Part shown: piece after piece, positions 1-5,375 of the stretch
How the letters are laid out: each line of letters opens with the position of its first letter
Numbering within the stretch: position 1 is the stretch's first letter
Assembly (NCBI GenBank): GCA_011620045.1
Contig: WOZY01000077.1
Location: forward strand, 1 to 7,175
Source: Mesotoga sp.
GTDB taxonomy: Bacteria; Thermotogota; Thermotogae; Petrotogales; Kosmotogaceae
Length of the DNA: 7,175 nt
Direction: 5' to 3'
Made by a program: the position numbers and the translations under genes
The notes under the pieces: model-generated
What the model was told of the DNA's origin: nothing
Seen by the model: only the letters and a program-made list of their open reading frames with translations
Database searches by the model: none

Positions 1-452
1 CCTCGCCAGGAAAGGTGCTCGCAAACTTCAATGAGAGAAACTCCGGGGGGATCCTACCACTTGGGGGCTCCGGAGAAGACTTTGGCGGCCACAAAGGCTA
101 CGGGATGGCAGTTCTCGTAGATCTTCTCTCCGCAGGTCTTTCGCTGGGAAAATGGAGCGCAGAAACTTATTCCGGTTCGGAAGCCGGTGTCTGCCACTTT
201 TTCGGCTGCATAAGCCTCGAGCTCTTCGGCGAACCTTCCGCTCTCATAGACCATCTTGAACGCATAGTGGATGGTGTTGTGGCCAGCGAAAAGGCAGAGG
301 GCCACGAAAAGATATACTACCACGGAGAAAAAGAGGCAAATGCTAGAGAAAGATCAATGAGAATCGGCATAGATCTTGATCAAAAAACCAGAAATTCGCT
401 CGCTTCACTCGCAGGCAAACACGCCATACCGACTCCGGAGGAACTCCTTTAG
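1..452 (+). CDS. Ldh_2-family NAD(P)-dependent dehydrogenase, C-terminal part (5' end outside window)
   Basis: The frame is open from the left edge (first full codon at base 3) to a TAG at 450-452, giving about 149 residues. The family, which includes malate, L-lactate, ureidoglycolate and 2,3-diketogulonate oxidoreductases, reduces 2-oxo acids with NAD(P)H in the cytoplasm; members are usually about 330-360 residues, so more than half lies outside. The signature is the glycine-rich stretch LPLGG...GGHKGYGMAVLVDLLSAGLS near the start of the visible part, typical of the C-terminal half of this fold, followed by the usual acidic helical tail ending in PTPEELL. The GTG at base 15 is internal and not the real start. 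Substrate cannot be assigned from this part. The gene converges on the minus-strand gene ending at 548, and no clear terminator lies between them. Confidence 0.85.
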   Translation, partial: SPGKVLANFNERNSGGILPLGGSGEDFGGHKGYGMAVLVDLLSAGLSLGKWSAETYSGSEAGVCHFFGCISLELFGEPSALIDHLERIVDGVVASEKAEGHEKIYYHGEKEANARERSMRIGIDLDQKTRNSLASLAGKHAIPTPEELL

Positions 453-547
453 CAAAACCTGGGTAATGAAACCGCAAGTGGCTATAAAGCACAATGCTGC
501 TTCAGACAGGATAGCCGGGACTTGCTGTACTGAAACCACTGTTGTCT

Positions 548-865
548 CTAGAACACCAATACAAAGACCAAGATCGGCCTGAATGACAGGCTGCGCGCAA
601 AGCTGTACGCAGAGGCTATTCCGGCAAAGTCCGCTATAAGATCTTCGATCTCAGCCGAACCCTTCCCGGAAAGGAGATCCCAGACTTCCTTCCCAACGCC
701 AAGAGACGCAGAGAAGAGAAAACCGCCTGTGTCCCCAAGAATAAAACTTGAAAGGCCAAAGGCGGTATAACTAACAGAATAATGTAGGAATTTGTCGTAA
801 CCCGTTACCGCTAAACTTACAAAAGAAAAAAATAGAACAAACAGAAGCAAGAAAAATCTTCTCAA
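548..865 (-). CDS. Small DUF2279/YfiM-like membrane or lipoprotein-type protein
   Basis: 105 residues. The N-terminus is a hydrophobic signal or anchor (residues about 3-21, preceded by two arginines) with no lipobox cysteine. The rest carries the spaced pattern seen in the YfiM/DUF2279 group: D24-K25 with H28, a hydrophobic segment, then K59-E60 with D63, and D75, D79 and G82 in a second helix. I assign the family from this pattern only, and its function is unknown. The start is a TTG. The best Shine-Dalgarno, GGAG, is 14 bases upstream, which is long; a weaker GAG sits 6 bases away. Because the frame upstream reaches the stop of the preceding gene without another start codon, TTG at 865 is the only good choice. 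The 21-base gap to that gene and the absence of a promoter suggest co-transcription. A VanZ-like annotation is the main alternative. Confidence 0.7.
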   Translation of the reverse strand: MRRFFLLLFVLFFSFVSLAVTGYDKFLHYSVSYTAFGLSSFILGDTGGFLFSASLGVGKEVWDLLSGKGSAEIEDLIADFAGIASAYSFARSLSFRPILVFVLVF

Positions 866-886
866 AAAAGTCTCTTTGACTCCTGA

Positions 887-1450
887 TTAGAATTCGTAAA
901 GCACACCAAGTCCAACAGAGAAGAACTCGGGAAGAGGCCAGTAATCTCCGCCGGGGAAGTCTCCCTCCTGGCGAGTCTGATAGTCTTTCACCCTGTAGCC
1001 CCTCGCATAACTATTGAGAATCACTCCATCGGAAATCGGAGTCATAACCTGAAAACCTCCGCCGATTGCGAGGTGTGGCGCACCAAGATCGAGAATTCCG
1101 ACTTCCCAACCCTGTTCTCCAAAGTTCGAATCCTGTACCGAACCCACACTAACAAGCAGCCTTACGGTCAGATTCAATGTCTCTAGGACCTGAAAGTAGA
1201 TATCGGCATTGAACAGGCCAATCTTATTGCTTGGATACCTGATGGCCGCCTCTGCACTCAACGTGGCTCCAATCTTATCAGTAAATGGAAGCTGAAGAGA
1301 GAGATCCAGGGCACCTGCACCCCATCTCTCGGGCTGATAAACTGGATTGGTAGCATTGATTCCGAAACCACCACCTATAAGCGCTTTAGGCGTAGAGAAA
1401 CCCAGTGAGACCGCAAAAAGGAGCAAAGCTACTAAAGCGACTTTCTTCAT
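887..1450 (-). CDS. Small exported outer-membrane-like beta-barrel protein
   Basis: 187 residues from ATG 1450, chosen over an upstream in-frame start because GGGGAGGTG lies 5 bases before this ATG and the protein then begins with a classic signal peptide (MKK, then a hydrophobic core to about residue 20). The mature part is rich in glycine and in alternating hydrophobic/polar stretches resembling short beta strands, and it ends in YEF, the terminal aromatic typical of outer membrane beta-barrels. Thermotogota carry such proteins in the toga, so a toga location is plausible. I do not recognise a specific family and propose no ligand. It has its own strong promoter (1513-1540) with a leader of about 56 bases holding a small hairpin, and it is followed after 21 bases by the DUF2279-like gene. 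Confidence 0.75.
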   Translation of the reverse strand: MKKVALVALLLFAVSLGFSTPKALIGGGFGINATNPVYQPERWGAGALDLSLQLPFTDKIGATLSAEAAIRYPSNKIGLFNADIYFQVLETLNLTVRLLVSVGSVQDSNFGEQGWEVGILDLGAPHLAIGGGFQVMTPISDGVILNSYARGYRVKDYQTRQEGDFPGGDYWPLPEFFSVGLGVLYEF

Positions 1451-1475
1451 AAATACACCTCCCCTTAATAATTGC

Positions 1476-1496
1476 AAAGCTATTGGCTTTATTGGC
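1476..1496 (-). promoter_or_regulatory. Leader hairpin and tandem repeat before the barrel gene
   Basis: AAAGC at 1476-1480 and GCTTT at 1486-1490 form a perfect 5-bp inverted repeat around a 5-base loop. It overlaps two direct copies of TATTGGC (1481-1487 and 1490-1496), 9 bases apart. Both lie between the predicted transcription start (about 1506) and the ribosome binding site (1456-1464). The element could be an operator or an mRNA structure; it is short enough to be chance. Confidence 0.3.
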
Positions 1497-1512
1497 AGTA
1501 TAAGACAGATTG

Positions 1513-1540
1513 ATTATACCACAACACTATTGAGGTTCAA
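1513..1540 (-). promoter_or_regulatory. Sigma-70-type promoter of the barrel/DUF2279 unit
   Basis: Read on the minus strand: -35 TTGAAC (1540-1535), a 16-base spacer, then -10 TATAAT (1518-1513). The -10 is preceded by TGG, giving an extended -10 element. The predicted transcription start is near 1506, about 56 bases before ATG 1450. It lies downstream of the smpB stop codon, so the barrel gene is expressed independently of smpB. Confidence 0.8.
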
Positions 1541-1594
1541 AGCCATTATTACTGCTCCATTCGGAAGAAAAAAACGTCCAGGAAGGAAGACTAT

Positions 1595-2038
1595 TCACAA
1601 GTCTGTCCGCTGACGCATCCTTCTTTCAACATCCCTCTTTGCGATATCTTCGCGCTTGTCGAAAAGCCTCTTTCCCTTTGCAAGTGAAATCTCAACCTTC
1701 GCCTTTCCCTTGTCGTTGAAGTATATTCTCAGAGGGATAATGGTCAATCCCTTTTCCTTGATCTTCTGATCGAGCCTCACTATCTCCTTCCTATGCATAA
1801 GGAGCCTTCGCTTTCTGCGCGGCTCGTGATTCCAAACATTTCCATGTGTATACTGACTGATATTACATTCCATAAGAAAAATCTCTCCATTCTCGATCTT
1901 ACAGTAGGCATCAATCAAAGATGCTCCACCGAGGCGCAGAGATTTTACTTCCGTGCCGACAAGCTCGATCCCGGCTTCATATGAATCCATAAGGTGGTAC
2001 TGGAAGCGTGCCTTTTTGTTCGAAACAACCGTTTTCAT
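1595..2038 (-). CDS. smpB: SsrA-binding protein SmpB
   Basis: 147 residues, full length for the family (about 145-160). SmpB binds the tRNA-like end of tmRNA and delivers it to stalled ribosomes, starting trans-translation in the cytoplasm. Family features seen in order: N7-KKARF near the N-terminus; the EAGI...GTEVKSLR block (residues 21-35) of the RNA-binding core; the ISQY and NHEPRRKRRLLMH segments; the EKGLTIIPLRIYF strand; and the AKGKRLFDKRED segment (about 120-131) leading into a basic, arginine-rich C-terminal tail that enters the ribosome. The start is ATG 2038, preceded by GGAGGG at 6 bases; an in-frame start at 2092 would add 18 residues unlike the family and lies upstream of the predicted promoter. 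It has its own promoter (2070-2097). A T7 run follows the stop (bases 1568-1574), but I see no convincing stem before it. Confidence 0.97.
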   Translation of the reverse strand: MKTVVSNKKARFQYHLMDSYEAGIELVGTEVKSLRLGGASLIDAYCKIENGEIFLMECNISQYTHGNVWNHEPRRKRRLLMHRKEIVRLDQKIKEKGLTIIPLRIYFNDKGKAKVEISLAKGKRLFDKREDIAKRDVERRMRQRTDL

Positions 2039-2069
2039 AAGAATCCCTCCGTCCCTCTGAACGGAATTC

Positions 2070-2097
2070 ATTTTAGCACAAGGCGTATGCATTTCAA
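2070..2097 (-). promoter_or_regulatory. Sigma-70-type promoter of smpB
   Basis: Minus strand: -35 TTGAAA (2097-2092), 16-base spacer, -10 TAAAAT (2075-2070) preceded by TGC, so again an extended -10. The transcription start would be near 2063, giving a leader of about 25 bases that contains the GGAGGG site. The -35 shares two bases with the T-run of the terminator at 2096-2123, so the two signals are packed back to back. Spacer and extended -10 match the promoter at 1513-1540. Confidence 0.75.
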
Positions 2098-2123
2098 AAA
2101 AGGGATCTTAGGAAGATCCCTTT
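2096..2123 (-). terminator. Strong rho-independent terminator
   Basis: GGGATCTT (2102-2109) pairs perfectly with AAGATCCC (2113-2120) around a 3-base loop, and flanking A/T bases extend the stem to 11 bp. On the minus strand it is followed by six T (2101-2096). On the plus side there are only three T, so minus-strand termination is favoured. It closes transcription arriving from the M24 region, or a short transcript starting near 2165, and insulates smpB. Confidence 0.85.
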
Positions 2124-2165
2124 CTTATGGTCTACTCTTCATTTTAAACAAGAGAAAACCATGCC
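2096..2165 (-). ncRNA. Candidate small RNA or structured 3' UTR: two tandem hairpins
   Basis: Upstream of the terminator lies a second inverted repeat: 2127-2139 against 2150-2162, 13 positions with one mismatch and one G-U pair, around a 10-base AT-rich loop. Just before it on the minus strand is TATAAT (2177-2172), which would place a start near 2165 and give a transcript of about 70 bases made of two hairpins and a T-run. Against this, no acceptable -35 box or extended -10 accompanies the TATAAT, so the structure may simply be the 3' end of the M24 transcript. There is no open reading frame of note inside it. I recognise no Rfam family. Confidence 0.3.
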
Positions 2166-2253
2166 CAAAGAATTATAACTTCTTTTTCGCAGAGTAATGG
2201 AAACTTTGTGCATCAATTGTGAAAAACATATTAATCAACAAAACAAGGCCCGA

Positions 2254-3360
2254 CTAGCCAATCAGAAGGGGCGCAGGCCTCCTCACTACTCCGTCATTCA
2301 CTTCGAACTCCAACGCCGGCCATGTACTTTCTTCAGGAAATGAGAGGATCGAATTCTGCTCATTGCCTATCAAGACAGTGTCTTCGGACTTCGTGCCCCT
2401 GATTGTCGGATTCCAGGCAACGGCATTGCCCTCCCGAAGATGCACATCGCTCCTGAGATTGGCGAGTACTTCCCTTGGGAGATATCCGGCGATTCCTCCT
2501 TGGTGATGGAACTTCCATTCACCGGCCCTGCCTACCTTTTCATAGGCCTCGATCAACCTCCCGAAGGCTTCCGACAGTTTCACTCCGGGCCTCGACGAGC
2601 CAATCGCCACGGCGTCGACGTAGCAGTTCTGTTGGTGCTGGCGTACTACATCGTCTGCCACCTCAAACATGAAGGACCTGCTGGAAGAAACGATCAAGCC
2701 CCTTCTCCTGGCACAGATGCTGGCGAATCCTCTTTTTCAAAGCTTAACGTCTCTCGACAGATTGTGCCTGTAACTGAGCGAGCTATCCTCCGAGAACACA
2801 AGCGTCAATACAGGTTCGATATTCCTCTTCGCCATCGCTTCATAGAAGAGGCCTTGAACTTCCAGTTCAGTCATCTCACTCTTCAAATTGGGCACTATTG
2901 CGGAAAAAACCTCGTCACATTCCCTGCCCAGAATCCTGTAAGTATCTATCTCTGACTGACTCAAGAGAGTTCGCATCGGAGTGATGTCTACCTGTTCGCC
3001 GGAATACCTTCCAGTATCGGAAAGGAGCTTCCCTTTTACCAGTTCCTCGACCAATCTCCTCTCTCCGGAGAGCTCAAACCAGCTGTATTCAAGAAACCCG
3101 AATTCTCCGAGAAGACTTTCGTCTAGCTCGATCTCCTGGATTCTCTGCTTTTCGATGTTGTTGGTGATCATGTAGACCCGGTCACCGGTTACAAGAATAG
3201 AGGCTTCACCCTCGGTGGAGTTCAGGGTAATATAACTCCTGGCTCCGAAAGTGAACCACGAGAAATTACAACACTTGCTCAACAAGAGAGCGCGAGCGTT
3301 TCTGGCAGCTATTAGCTCTCTCAGGCTTTCAACCCTATTTCTAAACTCTTCTAAAAGCAT
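2254..3360 (-). pseudogene. M24-family (aminopeptidase P-like) gene interrupted by an in-frame TGA
   Basis: From ATG 3360 (AGGAGG 6 bases upstream; preferred over a TTG at 3378) to TAG 2254 there are 368 codons, full length for this family. Codon 208 is TGA (2739-2737), and the same frame continues on both sides with family sequence: an N-terminal creatinase-like domain (about 1-140), then the M24 fold with YRHN before the stop and CARRRGL directly after it, HHQGG (285-289), AWNPTI (about 315-320) and TKSEDTVLI. The only lesion seen is this codon. Family members known to me have a Glu or similar residue there. In this subgroup several canonical M24 metal ligands look replaced, so even the intact protein may not be a normal metallopeptidase. 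It is the last gene of the SDR-deoC-M24 set. Read as two ORFs it would give 207- and 146-residue pieces. Sequencing error or readthrough cannot be excluded. Confidence 0.8.
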
Positions 3361-3376
3361 TTCCCCCCTCCTAAAC

Positions 3377-3464
3377 AAAAAAGGTTGGCTTTCATCTCTA
3401 TCTTACCTGCTTTCATGCAAGAAACGAGACGCTTGTTCTTTGTACGAAACATTGAAAACCAACC
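3377..3464 (-). terminator. Possible long-loop terminator or attenuator before the M24 gene
   Basis: In the 160-base deoC-M24 gap, GGTTGG (plus strand 3383-3388) pairs with CCAACC (3459-3464), and TTTC/GAAA extends the stem after one mismatch. On the minus strand the distal arm is followed by six T (3382-3377), directly before the M24 ribosome binding site. The loop is about 70 bases, which makes it weak as a simple terminator; an attenuator is conceivable. No clear promoter is visible in the gap. Confidence 0.25.
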
Positions 3465-3520
3465 CAATAATCCTTGCATTACCCAAAAAAGCCACAAGCA
3501 ATGATACCTTCAGTTACATA

Positions 3521-4191
3521 TCAATAAAAAAGCGTTTCCCTTAATTCATCGATCAGGAGATGTGCATTGCTTGCCCCAAAACGCGTCGCACCGAGCTCGT
3601 AGTATCCAAGAAGGTCTCTAAGCTTTCTTATACCGCCTGATGCTTTGACCTGGATCCTGTTTCCAACCTCATCCAGCAGGAGCTTAACGTCAGATTCAGT
3701 GCAGCCAGTCTCGGCAAAACCCGTTGATGTCTTTACGAAATCCGCCCTGACATCTGCAACTATGTTAGCTCCTATCCTTTTCTCTTCATCCGTTAGGTAA
3801 TGAACTTCCAGAATGACTTTCATGACTACGCCCTTAGCCGCATCTCTTACAGCCAATATCTCATTCTTCACTTCATCGTACATCTGGCTCTTCAGCCAAC
3901 CAATGTTTATAACCATATCTATTTCACTTGCACCCTTCAACAGGGCATCCTTTGTTTCAAAGACTTTTGATTCAGTCGTAGAATAGCTATTCGGAAAGCC
4001 TACCGGTGCATCAACTCCCACTTCGGAACCCTTCAATATCTCGGAGCGTACTCAATCCAGGACGCCCCAATAGCAGCGGTCTTGAACTTGTACTCAATTG
4101 CCAGCCTGCAAACTTCCTCGATGTCCTTTTTTGTTGCGTCGGGTTTCAACATCGTTGAATCGATCATTCTTGTCAAGCTTTCTTCACTCAA
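3521..4191 (-). pseudogene. deoC: Divergent deoxyribose-phosphate aldolase (DeoC), frameshifted
   Basis: DeoC cleaves 2-deoxyribose-5-phosphate to glyceraldehyde-3-phosphate and acetaldehyde. The frame begins at TTG 4191 (AGGGG about 10 bases upstream; an in-frame TGA just before excludes an earlier start) and gives 52 residues including IDSTMLKPDAT, then hits TGA at 4035-4033. The family sequence resumes in another frame at the TTG 4036-4034 (LKGSEVGVDAPVGFP) and runs to the stop at 3521. Restoring one T near 4036-4039 (TATTTG instead of TATTG) joins them into 223 residues, normal length. All three catalytic residues would be present: Asp92 (EIDMVINIG), the Schiff-base Lys154 (FVKTSTGF) and Lys183 (VKASGGIR). 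The protein is divergent: IDST replaces the usual IDHT, and RFGASN the usual RIGTS. The 171-residue second part alone would lack the first strand and helices. Either real decay or a one-base sequence error. Confidence 0.85.
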
Positions 4192-4207
4192 TGCAACTCA
4201 TCCCCTT

Positions 4208-4387
4208 TCAAGGTGTGACTATTCCTCCATTGACGTGTATTGATTGGCCAGTAATCCATGATGCTTTTTCAGATGCTAAGAATGAGGCCATATCTGCTAT
4301 ATACTCTGGCTTTCCGAATTTCTTCATGGGAATCTCTTCCAACCATTTTTCCCCTTGTTTGGCTGTTTTCAGATTCGTTTCTGTCAA
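4208..4387 (-). pseudogene. C-terminal remnant of a short-chain dehydrogenase/reductase (SDR)
   Basis: About 59 codons ending in TGA (4210-4208) show the end of a classical SDR (FabG-like): TETNLK, EKWLEEIPMKKFGKPEYIA, the helix MASFLASEKASWITGQ and the terminal HVNGGIVTP. This is the substrate-loop, GxPEdiA and TGQ...vdGG part of the fold. The cofactor-binding GxxxGxG motif and the catalytic Ser-Tyr-Lys, normally in the 190 or so residues before it, are absent; upstream sequence instead belongs to an unrelated protein in another frame. No start codon with a ribosome binding site is visible, so this is a broken gene. Its stop is 16 bases from the deoC start, indicating that an intact SDR once led this operon. 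Probable former role: NAD(P)-dependent oxidation of a sugar or polyol; substrate unknown. Confidence 0.85.
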
Positions 4388-5181
4388 AGTTGAGTCATGG
4401 TCGAAATGCTTTCGTCGAGTTGAGGAGAGTGATTGTAGGCGCAGAGGCTTTTGAATGCCTTCTTAAGCGATTCTTTCAACAGATTCAGCCTTTCAGTATT
4501 GCAGAATTCTGCCGCCTCCATGCGTTCTATGCTCAAGTCAACCATTGCATGAAGGTTAGGTTTGTTCTTCTTTCCATGAACCCATTCGAGATGTTTTTCG
4601 TGCCCGTTCTTGTCAGCAGTTACATGTCGGTATATGTGCAAGACAGAAAGCTCCAGAAATGGTCTCAATAGTGCCAAGGATGCGAGCAAATTTCCGTCCA
4701 GTCATGACAATATGCTATCGCGTAAGTAGAAGAGACTTTCATAGAAGCAGTAATGCCTGTTCTATAAATGCATTCGCAGAATCTCAGCAGCGGTCCTTGG
4801 TTTGAAATCAAGTTCAGCGTTGATAGAAATGTCCAGAATATCCTGGAACTCAATGTAAGCCTGAATGCCATTAACTAGCTCTGAGAATTCCTGATTCTCT
4901 CTAAGAAGAGAAAACAGATCTTCAGTATACGGGTTCAGATTCTTTTTGCTTATTCCAAGTATTTTCAGAAGAATCCTGTCTGGGGAACCCTGATAATCCC
5001 GGTCTCTAACTATGCTTAGATATTCCCTCTGCTCAGGAAACCACTTCTGCAAGCCTTCGACTTTATTCTCTGCCAGCGCACTCACCTTCTCGAAGCAACT
5101 GCCGCGCAGAGATGGGCGACTACTACCAATACGGAGTAACAAAAAAGACAGAACTCCAAGATGCGATTCTAATGGGTTCAA
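4384..5181 (-). pseudogene. Unrecognised helical protein with two in-frame stops
   Basis: Two stretches lie in one frame: 5181-4762 (139 residues, ending AAEILRMHL) and, after TAG 4764-4762 and TGA 4704-4702, on to TGA 4386-4384. The 19 codons between the two stops (RHYCFYESLFYLRDSILS and flanks) and those after them (GNLLASLALLRPFLELSV) read as continuous amphipathic and hydrophobic helices, so the frame was once one gene of up to 265 codons. The TAG fits a former CAG, and the TGA a former TGG or CGA. The middle and end are rich in Leu, Glu, Lys and His; no signal peptide and no catalytic motif that I can name. The 5' boundary is unsure: TTG 5181 has no ribosome binding site and follows an in-frame TGA, so the start may lie downstream or be lost. 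The 194 bases up to the DUF2961 stop hold nothing I can identify. Its end overlaps the SDR remnant, suggesting a rearrangement joined them. Confidence 0.55.
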
Positions 5182-5375
5182 GATAGATCGTTTTCAGTTG
5201 TTAGTACAAATAATAGTCATTCCAAAGAACACGCTTCTCGAATTTCTAATACTGGATGAGCAGGAGCAGTAACGTGATCCTTCTGCTTGCTTCTAGGAAT
5301 CTTTCTAAATGAAGTTTCCGTCGTACCACACCAGAAATCACTCAAAGATCGAGTGCTCCTTGAATGATTTTACTC

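Noticed and set aside
480..516. Inverted repeat GGCTAT/ATAGCC as a terminator between the converging genes
   Set aside because: The loop is 25 bases, the stem only 6 bp and no T-run follows on either strand.
1567..1590. Intrinsic terminator of smpB
   Set aside because: A run of seven T is present on the minus strand, but the only stem before it is about 3 bp.
2737..2739. TGA in the M24 gene as a selenocysteine codon
   Set aside because: The position is not an active-site cysteine in the family, I saw no convincing SECIS-like stem directly downstream, and neighbouring genes are broken in other ways, so decay or sequence error is simpler.
2440..2955. Plus-strand frame of 171 codons
   Set aside because: It lies antisense to the M24 gene, has no ribosome binding site and no family features, and the opposite strand shows clear homology.
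5342..5358. CACTC/GAGTG hairpin after the DUF2961 gene as a terminator
   Set aside because: Only 5 bp with a 7-base loop, followed by ATTTCT rather than a T-run; not distinguishable from chance.
5182..5375. Possible small gene between the DUF2961 gene and the broken helical gene
   Set aside because: All minus-strand frames contain stops within about 40 codons and no ribosome binding site precedes any start; it may hold debris of the rearrangement but nothing recognisable.
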